This document shows positions 1 to 5,547 of a stretch of DNA of 5,615 nt, in pieces. The stretch is from Opitutaceae bacterium (lineage in GTDB: Bacteria; Verrucomicrobiota; Verrucomicrobiia; Opitutales; Opitutaceae). Within the stretch, counting starts at the first letter, position 1. Each line of letters starts with the position of its first letter. Position numbers and translations under genes: made by a program. The stretch is from NCBI GenBank assembly GCA_031282705.1, contig JAITDF010000012.1, forward strand, positions 1-5,615, in the 5' to 3' direction. The notes beneath the pieces were generated by a model. It was given only the letters and a program-made list of their open reading frames with translations, had not been told where the DNA came from and made no database searches.

Positions 1-1514
1 GCCTCGATGAATGCGATGAGCGCGCCGATGCTGTCCGAGAAGGCCTGGCCGGGGACGCGGAATTTGCGTTTCACGGCGCACACATACGAGATGCCTTTCG
101 AGCCTTTTTTGAAGATGGTGAATCCTTCGCGGCGGAGGCGCCCGCGGAGCGCGTTGGCGGTGTCGAGCGGGAAACGGCGCTGGCGTTCGAGCGCGCCTTC
201 GATGGCGCGGCGGATTTCACCCTGCGGCAGCGTGTCGAGCAGCTTGCCGTGGAGGCGCGCGGTCTCGACGGATTTCACGACCTTGTCGCGGGCGTTGGCG
301 AGCAGGTAGGCGCGGGCGTCGTCGAACGAGTCGAAGCAGAGCGGCCCGGCGCCTTCGGCGGGCGGCGTGAGTTTCCACGCGTAGCGCGTGGTCTTTTTCA
401 TTTTTTCGAGCCACTGGTTCACGACCTCGGGGTCGCGGATGGTCTCGATGCGGCCGCGGAACATCTCGAAGGGCATGCGCGCCACGCGGGCGGCGTGGTG
501 CTGCTGCACAATCTGGTTGTAGCGGTGGTAGTTTGGCGGGCCGAGCAGTTCGCCGGTGACGCCGCATTTGTTGATGACGAGGAAGTTTCCCTTGGGCGGC
601 TCGACTTCGACCTCGGCGCGGTCGAAGAATTTGTCGAGGTGGTGCGCGAGCACGTGCGAGATGGCGGCGTCCTCGTTTTCAAAGGGCAGGCCGTCGGGGA
701 GGGAGAGGGCGAGCGGCGGGGGCTTGGCGGGCGCGGGGGGCGGCGCGCCAGTTTCGGGGGCGGTGGCGGGGGCGGCGTTTCCGGTTCCCGCCGCCGGCGT
801 TTTTTTCCGCGGCTGCGGGGGCTGGCCGGGGTGCTGGCCGCCGGGGGACTTGCGCTGGAGGGCGGCGACAAAGCGGTCGGTCTTGCCGACGATCACGCGG
901 GCGATTTCAAAGAGTTCGTAGGTGCGGCACGAGCTGCGGATGGCTTTGGCGAGGGCGGAAAACCCGCCGTCCTCGGGATAGAAGATGACGTTGAAATACG
1001 GGCTGATGTAGGCGCCGCGCTGCTCGGGTTGCGCGTCGTGCCGTCCGTGGAATCCGCCGCGGAAAAAACCGCCGCGTTCGCCCTGGCCGTGCGCGCGCTC
1101 GCCGCCCTGGGTTTCGCGGCGCTGGTCGCCGCGAAAATCGCGCCGGGGGCCGCCGGGGGCGCCCTGTCCCCGCCCGCGCGGCCCGGCGGCGGCGCCCGGG
1201 TGGAAATCGCGGCGCGGCGCACGCTCCGGGCGGTGGCGCTGCTGGCCGCCGCCCTCGCCCGCGGCGGCGTGGGGGGGCGGCTGGGGGCGGCCCGTGTCCG
1301 CGTGTTTGCGGAAGTTGCGCCGGTCGCGCCGGGCTTCGCCGCTCTCGCGGTGCGCGCCGCCGTCATCGCGGCGGCCCCGGTCTTCGCGGTGCTGGCCGCG
1401 CGCGGCGCCCTTGTCTTGTGTCCATTGCGTCCCGAAGCTGAAGCCTTGGAGCTGGCTCAGGTCCAGTTTGTTGAAATCCTTGGAGGGATTCTCTTTGGAT
1501 GCGGTGTCGTCCAT
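1..1514 (-). CDS. Uncharacterised modular protein with R/G/H-rich disordered segment, 3' end outside window
   Basis: I do not recognise a named family. The minus frame is open from ATG at 1514 to the left edge, giving 504 residues with no stop. Residues 1-35 look conserved in character (LDLSQLQGFSFGTQW at 18-31). Residues 36-168 are low complexity, rich in R, G, H, D and Q, and probably disordered. Residues 169-222 (YISPYFNVIFYPEDGGFSAL onward) look folded, mixed alpha/beta. Residues 223-270 form a Pro/Ala linker. Residues 271-504 form a second folded part with KCGVTGELLGPPNYHRY (316-332) and a following HH pair (339-340), a possible but unproven metal site. A Lys/Arg-rich stretch (about 454-486) might be winged-helix-like. 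No signal peptide or membrane segment is seen. The start has no clear Shine-Dalgarno. The arginine-rich tract suggests nucleic-acid binding, but that is inference. It may be co-transcribed with the phosphatase gene upstream. Confidence 0.8.
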   Translation of the reverse strand, partial: MDDTASKENPSKDFNKLDLSQLQGFSFGTQWTQDKGAARGQHREDRGRRDDGGAHRESGEARRDRRNFRKHADTGRPQPPPHAAAGEGGGQQRHRPERAPRRDFHPGAAAGPRGRGQGAPGGPRRDFRGDQRRETQGGERAHGQGERGGFFRGGFHGRHDAQPEQRGAYISPYFNVIFYPEDGGFSALAKAIRSSCRTYELFEIARVIVGKTDRFVAALQRKSPGGQHPGQPPQPRKKTPAAGTGNAAPATAPETGAPPPAPAKPPPLALSLPDGLPFENEDAAISHVLAHHLDKFFDRAEVEVEPPKGNFLVINKCGVTGELLGPPNYHRYNQIVQQHHAARVARMPFEMFRGRIETIRDPEVVNQWLEKMKKTTRYAWKLTPPAEGAGPLCFDSFDDARAYLLANARDKVVKSVETARLHGKLLDTLPQGEIRRAIEGALERQRRFPLDTANALRGRLRREGFTIFKKGSKGISYVCAVKRKFRVPGQAFSDSIGALIAFIE

Positions 1515-1604
1515 TGTGCGGAGTGGTCGAAGTGAGGCGGAGTCCGATATGAGGTAGCAGGTGCGAAAACGGTGCCGGATAAAAACGATGAAAACCGCCG
1601 AGTG

Positions 1605-1628
1605 TTGCCAGACGCCCGCCGCTGGCAA
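1605..1628 (-). terminator. Small stem-loop between the two leftward genes
   Basis: TTGCCAG (1605-1611) and CTGGCAA (1622-1628) form a perfect 7-bp stem with a 10-nt GC-rich loop, 22 bp past the phosphatase stop. No U-run follows directly on the minus strand; short T-runs come only later, at about 1591-1594 and 1581-1585. It could weakly attenuate or stabilise a message running into the next gene. A strong intrinsic terminator is not supported. Confidence 0.25.
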
Positions 1629-1649
1629 GTGCGATTTGGAGGGGAAAAA

Positions 1650-2501
1650 TCATCCGGCGCCTTCGAGCACTTCGCGGAGCCGGGCGCAGACGGCGGCGTT
1701 GCCGGCGATGTAGCGGATGCGCGGCATGCGCAGGTCGAACCGGCGCAGGGGAAACTGCGCGCCGTTGAGGAATTGCACGTCGCCCCCGCCCGCGAGGCAA
1801 AGCGCCGCGGCCGCGGCGATGTCCCAGATTTTCACGTTGTGGTCCACCGTGCCGGCGAGCAGGCCGGCGGCGGTGTAGGCGAGGTGCAGCGTGCTGCTGC
1901 CGAGCGCGCGGATCTTGAAGTTTTCCACGATGGCGCGCGCCTCCGCGCCATGCGCCTTGTCGTAGGGGCTGTGGAAACCGACGAGGCTCTGCGGCGCCGG
2001 CGCGTCGGGGCTCACGCGCGCGGCGGCGGCGCCGTCGAGCAACCCGCGCCCCGGCCCGCCGTGCATCATGACGGAGCGGCTCATGTCGTAAACGATGCCG
2101 TAGGCCGGCGCGCCGTGCTCCAGCAGCGCGAGCGAGATGGCGCAGTGCGCCAGCCCGAGCGCGTAGTTGTTGGTGCCGTCGATCGGGTCGAGCACCCACG
2201 CGAATCGCGCGCGCAGCGGGATGGGCGCGGGCTCGCCGGCCAGCTCCTCGCTGAAAAACTCGTCGCCGGGAAACTGCGCGCGCAACGCCTTCGTGATGTT
2301 TTCCGAGATGGCGATGTCCACCGGCGTGACGCGCGTGCCGTCGGCTTTCCAGTTGCTTTGCGCGCGGCCGAACTCGCGGTGAAGCAGACCGGTCTGCGCG
2401 CCGACCGCGTCGATGCCCGCGCGGATGCGCGCGGTGATGCCGGAATCGCCGGGATGGCCGGAATGGTCGGAATGGTCGGAATGGTCGGGAAACGCTGTCA
2501 T
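1650..2501 (-). CDS. Inositol monophosphatase family protein
   Basis: This is a 283-residue Mg2+-dependent sugar-phosphate phosphatase of the IMPase/SuhB/CysQ/histidinol-phosphatase superfamily, presumably cytosolic. Family motifs are in order: KADGTRVTPVD (52-62), the acidic pair in FFSEELAGE (82-90), the metal-binding DPIDGTNNYALG (105-116), GSSTLHLAYTAAG (201-213) and WDIAAAAAL (226-234). Asp105, Asp108 and Asp227 match the usual metal ligands, so it looks catalytically intact. Length is close to the usual 260-280. I chose ATG at 2501; an in-frame TTG at 2546 would add 15 residues (298 total) but is less likely. Neither start has a good Shine-Dalgarno. Residues 6-20 are a repeat-derived D-H-S triplet tract preceding the fold. 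The substrate (inositol phosphate, PAP, histidinol phosphate or other) cannot be told from the sequence. Confidence 0.93.
   Translation of the reverse strand: MTAFPDHSDHSDHSGHPGDSGITARIRAGIDAVGAQTGLLHREFGRAQSNWKADGTRVTPVDIAISENITKALRAQFPGDEFFSEELAGEPAPIPLRARFAWVLDPIDGTNNYALGLAHCAISLALLEHGAPAYGIVYDMSRSVMMHGGPGRGLLDGAAAARVSPDAPAPQSLVGFHSPYDKAHGAEARAIVENFKIRALGSSTLHLAYTAAGLLAGTVDHNVKIWDIAAAAALCLAGGGDVQFLNGAQFPLRRFDLRMPRIRYIAGNAAVCARLREVLEGAG
2442..2486 (-). repeat. 9-bp tandem repeat coding for D-H-S triplets in the phosphatase N-terminus
   Basis: Five adjacent 9-bp units on the plus strand read ggaatcgcc, gggatggcc, then ggaatggtc three times. Being a multiple of three, they keep frame and encode (D/G)(H/D)(S/P) triplets, residues 6-20 of the phosphatase. 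The last three units are identical, suggesting recent slippage-type expansion. The tract lies ahead of the IMPase fold and is probably dispensable for catalysis. Confidence 0.85.
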
Positions 2502-2580
2502 AAACGCGCCAGTGAGCACCACGAAGCCGCGCGAACGCAAGCGCAAGCGCGCCGGGGCGCGCCGTCAAGAGCGCGACGTT

Positions 2581-2680
2581 CATGCGATTCCCAAAGCGTG
2601 GCATCCATGCGATTCCCCAAACGCGGCGTCCCTGCGATTCCCAACGCGCGGCATGAATGCGATTTCTCAAACGAAAGCGG
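2581..2680. repeat. 25-bp tandem array, four units
   Basis: The core tgcgattc/t recurs at 2583, 2608, 2633 and 2658, exactly 25 bp apart. Each core is followed by a CCAAA-like and a GCGGCAT-like segment in the first three units; the fourth diverges at its end. The junctions between units 1-2 (2601-2610) and 3-4 (2651-2660) make small dyads of the form GCAT-NN-ATGC; the 2-3 junction is degenerate. The 25-bp period is not a multiple of three, so it is unlikely to be coding. It lies about 80 bp upstream of the phosphatase start in the divergent region. Confidence 0.9.
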
Positions 2681-2697
2681 TGCGGAAGACTTCCGCA
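2681..2697. promoter_or_regulatory. 17-bp perfect palindrome, operator-like
   Basis: TGCGGAAG-A-CTTCCGCA has 8-bp perfect arms around one central base, directly abutting the 25-bp array. It lies about 180 bp upstream of the phosphatase start and 300 bp upstream of the riboswitch. Its size fits a homodimer binding site or a small RNA hairpin. The function is unproven, and no regulator is encoded in the window. Confidence 0.4.
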
Positions 2698-2743
2698 ACA
2701 ACCATCGAAAATAGCGGCGAAACCCGGCGGTTGGAGTATCGTC

Positions 2744-2865
2744 CAGTGCAGTGCGCAGTGACGGCAGTGCAATGTGAAGTATCGGGCAGTGCAGTGCGCA
2801 CTGACGGGCAGTGCAGTGTGAAGTAACGGGTATGCAATGTGGAGTGGACGTTAGTGCAATGGGGG
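2744..2865. repeat. 21-22-bp tandem array, about six units
   Basis: The core cagtgca (or the variants tatgca and tagtgca) starts at 2744, 2765, 2787, 2809, about 2831 and 2852, giving a period of 21-22 bp. Units alternate in their second half: units 1 and 3 carry gtgcgca(g/c)tgac, while units 2 and 4 carry tgtgaagta. This suggests an underlying 43-44-bp higher-order unit. Units 5 and 6 are degraded, and unit 6 merges into the G-rich tract. The mixed period is incompatible with a coding repeat. Confidence 0.88.
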
Positions 2866-2945
2866 GGGAAGGGCTTGGAGTGCGCGGCGGGGGGCGTGGC
2901 CGGGGGGGGAAGGGACGGCGGGACGGCGGTGGCGGCGGCGGCGGC
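2861..2945 (+). other. G-tract-rich stretch, potential G-quadruplex
   Basis: G-runs lie at 2861-2868 (8), 2871-2873 (3), 2889-2894 (6), 2902-2909 (8) and 2912-2914 (3), followed by GGC repeats to 2945. Four or more runs of at least three G with loops of 2-15 nt meet the loose sequence criterion for a quadruplex. It sits between the 22-bp array and the thiC riboswitch. Whether it lies inside the thiC transcript is unknown. Confidence 0.5.
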
Positions 2946-2946
2946 A

Positions 2947-2960
2947 TCCGGCAAGCCGGA
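2947..2960. other. Short perfect dyad upstream of the riboswitch
   Basis: TCCGGC-AA-GCCGGA is a perfect inverted repeat with 6-bp arms, 39 bp ahead of the riboswitch P1 stem. It could be a protein-binding site near the thiC promoter or a chance GC-rich dyad. Confidence 0.25.
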
Positions 2961-2998
2961 CATCGCCCATTGACAGCGGGCCAGAAAACATGAGGACT

Positions 2999-3097
2999 GC
3001 GGCCGGGCGAACCCGTGGCGTCGGGCTGAGATTGGAACACGATCCGTTCCTCCAGCCTTTGAACCTGATGCGGTTAGTACCGCCGAAGGGATGCCGC
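2999..3097 (+). promoter_or_regulatory. TPP riboswitch (THI element) upstream of thiC
   Basis: This cis-regulatory RNA aptamer binds thiamine pyrophosphate and controls thiamine genes. The hallmark CTGAGA is at 3026-3031 and the second conserved block, CCTTTGAACCTGAT, is at 3056-3069, followed by TTAGTACC and CGAAGGGA. Helices drawn by eye are P1 GCGGC 2999-3003 with GCCGC 3093-3097; P2 GGGC 3005-3008 with GCCT 3055-3058; P3 CCCG 3012-3015 with CGGG 3022-3025; a variable helix GGAAC 3034-3038 with GTTCC 3046-3050; and P4/P5 including GCGGT 3070-3074 with ACCGC 3079-3083. It is on the same strand as thiC and ahead of it, as known for this family. P3 is short and P2 has one G-U pair. Confidence 0.95.
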
Positions 3098-3126
3098 CGG
3101 CCCGCCCGCTGTGATGCGGGGGCCGG
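3097..3126 (+). promoter_or_regulatory. GC-rich hairpin after the aptamer, candidate expression platform
   Basis: CCGGCCC (3097-3103) pairs with GGGCCGG (3120-3126), and CCGC (3106-3109) pairs with GCGG (3116-3119). There is a 2-nt bulge and a TGTGAT loop. No U-run follows, so it is not a standard intrinsic terminator. The loop holds part of an in-frame GTG-ATG pair (3111, 3114), and the 3' arm covers the first two bases of a GGAGG (3125-3129). It meets P1 only at base 3097. It could gate translation or Rho access, but the mechanism is inferred. Confidence 0.45.
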
Positions 3127-3159
3127 AGGTTCCCATTGGCGTTGGTGGCCGCGGAACGG

Positions 3160-3230
3160 CTCCTCTCTCTCTCTTCTCTCCTCTCTCTTTTCGCGCATCG
3201 CTCCTCTCTCTCTTCGCGCATCTCTCCTTC
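3160..3230 (+). repeat. CT-rich simple repeat in the thiC leader
   Basis: Bases 3160-3192 are 33 consecutive pyrimidines, mostly CT dinucleotides. The tract continues to 3230 interrupted only by two copies of tcgcgcatc (3191-3199 and 3214-3222, 23 bp apart), so the stretch is partly a duplicated block. It ends directly at the ATG at 3231, leaving no purine-rich Shine-Dalgarno. The frame stays open through it, giving a Ser/Leu/Phe-rich translation unlike known ThiC N-termini, so it is treated here as untranslated leader. Confidence 0.75.
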
Positions 3231-5285
3231 ATGCCAGCCAGCATCCTTATGCCAACTCACCCGCCAACTCACCCAACGCCCATAACGTCCCGCGCCGGCG
3301 GCGGCGACCGGTTGTTTCCCGGTTTCCCCGGCTCGCGGCGGGTTTACATCACCGGCAGCCGACCCGACATCCGGGTGCCCATGCGCGAGATCCTCCTCTC
3401 GCCCACGCGGACGCCGGAGGGCGCGGAGCAGCCCAACGCGCCCGTCCGCGTTTACGACACCTCGGGCGCATGGGGCGACCCGGCGTTCCACGGGGACGCC
3501 GCGCGCGGGCTGCCCGCCGTCCGCTCCGGGTGGATTCTCGGGCGCGGCGACGTCGAGGTCATCGCAGGCCGCGAGAGCCAGCCGCTCGACGACGGCTGCC
3601 CCTACGAGGCGCACCGCGCTCAGGCGGAAGGCGGCGGCGGCAATGGCGATGACAGCGGAGGCGACGGCGACGGCGGCGGCGGCGGGCGCAATCCCGTCCG
3701 TTGCTTTCAGCGGGAGGGGCGCAAAATCCTCCGCGCCCGCCCCGGCCGGGCCGTCACCCAGCTTGCCTATGCCAGGGCCGGCATCATCACGCCCGAGATG
3801 GAGTTTGCCGCCATCCGGGAAAACCTCGGTCTTCAACAGGCGCTCCGGCGGAAGCCCCCGCAGACGCTCACGCAGGCGTTCCGCCGGACGCCCGGCCCGC
3901 CCGCGCCCGGCGACTCCGGGGCCATGCCCGGCGCTGCCGGGGACGCGCCGCGCGACGCCCTCTGGCGCCAGCACCGGGGCGAGCCGCGCGGCGCGGCGAT
4001 TCCGCGGGAAATCACGCCGGAATTTGTGCGCGCGGAAATCGCCCGCGGCCGCGCCATCATCCCGGCCGGCATCAATCACCCCGAGGCCGAGCCGATGGTC
4101 ATCGGGCGCAATTTCCTGGTCAAAATCAACACCAACATCGGCAACTCCGCCGTCGCCTCCTCCATCGACGAGGAAGTCGAGAAAATGCGCTGGTCCGTCA
4201 AATGGGGCGGCGACACGCTCATGGACCTGTCCACCGGCAAAAACATCCACCAGACCCGCGAGTGGATCATCAGGAACTGTCCCGTGCCGGTGGGCACGGT
4301 GCCCGTTTACCAGGCGTTGGAAAAGGCGGGCGGGCGGCCCGAGGCGCTCACGTGGGACCTCTTTCGCGACACGCTCGTCGAGCAGGCCGAGCAGGGGGTG
4401 GATTATTTCACCATCCACGCCGGCGTGCTCCTGCGCCACATCCCGCTCACCGCGCGGCGCATGACCGGCATCGTCTCCCGCGGCGGCGCCATCATGGCGA
4501 AATGGTGCCTGCATCACCGCGAGGAAAATTTTCTTTGCACGCATTGGGACGAGATCTGCGACCTCATGGCCGCCTACGACGCGACCCTCTCCATCGGCGA
4601 CGGACTCCGCCCCGGCTCCATCGCCGACGCCAACGACGACGCCCAGTTCGCCGAACTCAGGACCCAGGGCGAACTCACCCGCCGCGCCTGGGCCAAAAAC
4701 GTGCAAGTCATGAACGAAGGCCCCGGCCACGTGCCCCTGCACCTGATCGCGGAAAACATGGACAACCAGCTCGCCTGGTGCCACGAGGCGCCCTTCTACA
4801 CGCTCGGCCCGCTCACCACCGACATCGCGCCGGGCTACGACCACATCACCAGCGCCATCGGCGCCGCCCTCATCGGCTGGCACGGCACCGCCATGCTCTG
4901 CTACGTGACCCCCAAGGAGCACCTCGGCCTGCCCGACCGCGACGACGTGCGCGCCGGCGTCGTCACCTACAAAATCGCCGCCCATGCCGCCGACCTCGCC
5001 AAAGGGCACCCCGCGGCGCAATACCGCGACAACGCCCTCTCCAAGGCGCGCTTCGACTTCCGCTGGGAGGACCAGTTCAACCTCGCGCTCGACCCCGGGC
5101 GCGCCCGCGAATACCACGACGCGACGCTGCCCCACGAAGGCGCCAAGACCGCGCACTTCTGCTCGATGTGCGGCCCGCGCTTCTGCCCGATGAAAATCAC
5201 CGGCGACATCCGGCGCTGCGCCGGCGCCGGGGCGCGCGGCCTTGATTCCGCCGGCGGGGAAATTCATCCCGTCGGGAAACCATGA
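3231..5285 (+). CDS. thiC: Phosphomethylpyrimidine synthase ThiC
   Basis: This radical-SAM enzyme converts 5-aminoimidazole ribotide to 4-amino-5-hydroxymethyl-2-methylpyrimidine phosphate for thiamine synthesis. Family signatures in order are RRVYITGSRPDIRVPMREI, ARAGIITPEMEFAAIREN, AGINHPEAEPMVIGRNFLVK, GNSAVASSIDEEVEK, GVDYFTIHAGVLLR, SIGDGLRPGSIADANDDAQF, MNEGPGHVPLHLI, APFYTLGPLTTDIAPGYDH, MLCYVTPKEHLGLP and FRWEDQFNLALDP. The C-terminal CSMCGPRFC (Cys644, 647, 652) is the CX2CX4C site for the [4Fe-4S] cluster. From ATG 3231 it has 684 residues, longer than the roughly 630 of E. coli ThiC, because of a Gly/Asp-rich insert (133-153) and a Pro/Ala/Arg-rich expansion (about 201-254). The start is uncertain: ATG 3249 (678 aa) is equally possible, and GTG 3111 or ATG 3114 are less likely. 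No Shine-Dalgarno supports either main choice. Regulation is by the TPP riboswitch. Identity is certain from motifs recalled by eye. Confidence 0.97.
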   Translation: MPASILMPTHPPTHPTPITSRAGGGDRLFPGFPGSRRVYITGSRPDIRVPMREILLSPTRTPEGAEQPNAPVRVYDTSGAWGDPAFHGDAARGLPAVRSGWILGRGDVEVIAGRESQPLDDGCPYEAHRAQAEGGGGNGDDSGGDGDGGGGGRNPVRCFQREGRKILRARPGRAVTQLAYARAGIITPEMEFAAIRENLGLQQALRRKPPQTLTQAFRRTPGPPAPGDSGAMPGAAGDAPRDALWRQHRGEPRGAAIPREITPEFVRAEIARGRAIIPAGINHPEAEPMVIGRNFLVKINTNIGNSAVASSIDEEVEKMRWSVKWGGDTLMDLSTGKNIHQTREWIIRNCPVPVGTVPVYQALEKAGGRPEALTWDLFRDTLVEQAEQGVDYFTIHAGVLLRHIPLTARRMTGIVSRGGAIMAKWCLHHREENFLCTHWDEICDLMAAYDATLSIGDGLRPGSIADANDDAQFAELRTQGELTRRAWAKNVQVMNEGPGHVPLHLIAENMDNQLAWCHEAPFYTLGPLTTDIAPGYDHITSAIGAALIGWHGTAMLCYVTPKEHLGLPDRDDVRAGVVTYKIAAHAADLAKGHPAAQYRDNALSKARFDFRWEDQFNLALDPGRAREYHDATLPHEGAKTAHFCSMCGPRFCPMKITGDIRRCAGAGARGLDSAGGEIHPVGKP
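3251..3274 (+). repeat. 12-bp tandem duplication at the ThiC N-terminus
   Basis: The 12-bp unit gccaactcaccc occurs twice back to back (3251-3262 and 3263-3274) and yields the peptide PTHPPTHP just after the ATG at 3249. It precedes the conserved ThiC region, so it is probably a neutral expansion. It also shows that even the short N-terminal tail here is repeat-derived. Confidence 0.8.
3630..3686 (+). repeat. GGC/GAC-rich in-frame expansion inside thiC
   Basis: A run of GGC codons with GAC, GAT, AAT and AGC codons encodes a Gly/Asp-rich segment (residues 134-152 from ATG 3231). It replaces a short charged segment found at the equivalent place in E. coli ThiC, between the N-terminal domain and the GRAVTQLAYARAG region. 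It keeps the frame and likely forms a flexible surface loop. Confidence 0.75.
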
Positions 5286-5310
5286 CGCAAATCCCACCGG
5301 ACGCGCACGC

Positions 5311-5375
5311 GGGTGCAACCCAAAGTGATGCCCACCCTCTTTTCTTCTTTCCTCTTTATCTTTATCTCTGATGTT
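5311..5375 (+). terminator. Possible weak thiC terminator: small hairpin plus pyrimidine tract
   Basis: About 25 bp past the thiC stop, GGGTG (5311-5315) can pair with CACCC (5333-5337), or GGGT with ACCC (5311-5314 and 5318-5321). A T/C-rich tract from 5335 to about 5370 follows. The stem is short and the tract is interrupted by C, so this is weak for an intrinsic terminator; a Rho-dependent end is equally likely. No gene is seen from 5286 to the window end. Confidence 0.3.
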
Positions 5376-5382
5376 ACGCGGT

Positions 5383-5439
5383 TCTGACGTACCGCAGACT
5401 TCCAAGTCTGCTTGGAAGCTCACACTTGGTTACGGGCTT
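5383..5439. repeat. REP-like palindromic element, copy 1
   Basis: Bases 5383-5413 are identical over 31 bp to 5548-5578, and similarity continues with mismatches for roughly 26 bp more. The core is an 8-bp-arm palindrome, GCAGACTT-CC-AAGTCTGC (5394-5411). An overlapping alternative, CTTCCAAG with CTTGGAAG, can fold the same bases differently. Size, extragenic position and a strong palindrome fit repetitive extragenic palindromes; membership in a genome-wide family is inferred. Confidence 0.8.
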
Positions 5440-5443
5440 TTTG

Positions 5444-5458
5444 CGGGCCTTCGGCCCG
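5444..5458. other. Hairpin between the REP-like copies
   Basis: CGGGCC-TTC-GGCCCG is a perfect 6-bp stem with a 3-nt loop. A T-run precedes rather than follows it on the plus strand, and on the minus strand an A-run follows, so it is not a standard terminator in either direction. It probably belongs to the composite repeat unit. Confidence 0.5.
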
Positions 5459-5461
5459 GAA

Positions 5462-5510
5462 GCAGGTTTGGTTCCGAGCGAAGCGAGAAGCTTGACAACC
5501 TGCGGTACGT
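5462..5510. repeat. Inverted partial copy of the REP-like element
   Basis: ctgcggtacgt at 5500-5510 is the exact reverse complement of acgtaccgcag at 5387-5397. GCAGGTT (5462-5468) and AACCTGC (5497-5503) form another 7-bp inverted pair around gagcgaagcgag. Opposite-facing half-elements beside direct copies resemble the paired organisation known for REP clusters. Confidence 0.6.
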
Positions 5511-5547
5511 GGCGCTGCCGCGCCGGCGGTCTGTCGTGGCGCTGGCG

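Noticed and set aside
249..1535. A 428-codon plus-strand open frame opposite the leftward uncharacterised gene
   Set aside because: Its translation is Gly/Ala/Val-rich with no motif, whereas the minus frame is open to the edge with folded-looking segments and natural codon use.
2502..2546. N-terminal extension of the phosphatase from an in-frame TTG at 2546
   Set aside because: It has no Shine-Dalgarno, and the added residues are not part of the family fold. The ATG at 2501 is simpler.
2708..2713. TATTTT on the minus strand as a -10 box for the phosphatase gene
   Set aside because: The matching -35 position reads CTCCAA, a weak fit, and nothing else supports it.
1363..2772. Long open frames on both strands over the phosphatase gene (plus 1572-2714, minus 1363-2772)
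   Set aside because: Both are Arg/Ala/His-rich shadows. The IMPase motifs lie only in the minus frame 1650-2501.
2581..2865. CRISPR array
   Set aside because: The repeats are directly tandem with no unique spacers between identical repeats, so they are minisatellite-like.
2970..2998. Perfect TTGACA (2970-2975) as a -35 box for thiC
   Set aside because: No acceptable -10 box lies 16-18 bp downstream (AGGACT at 2993-2998 is poor), and the implied transcript start would cut into the riboswitch P1 stem. It may be coincidence or part of a non-standard promoter.
3135..3137. ATT start for thiC placed 5 nt after GGAGG
   Set aside because: It is in frame with a well-placed GGAGG, but ATT starts are rare and the resulting N-terminus would be the translated CT tract, unlike any ThiC end I know.
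2990..3652. Open frame starting at ATG 2990 and running through the riboswitch into thiC
   Set aside because: It overlaps the structured aptamer and lies in a different frame from ThiC, with an Arg-rich shadow translation.
2667..5423. A 918-codon open frame on the minus strand opposite thiC and the intergenic region
   Set aside because: It is a GC-driven antisense shadow. The plus strand carries unmistakable ThiC motifs, and the minus translation resembles no coherent protein.
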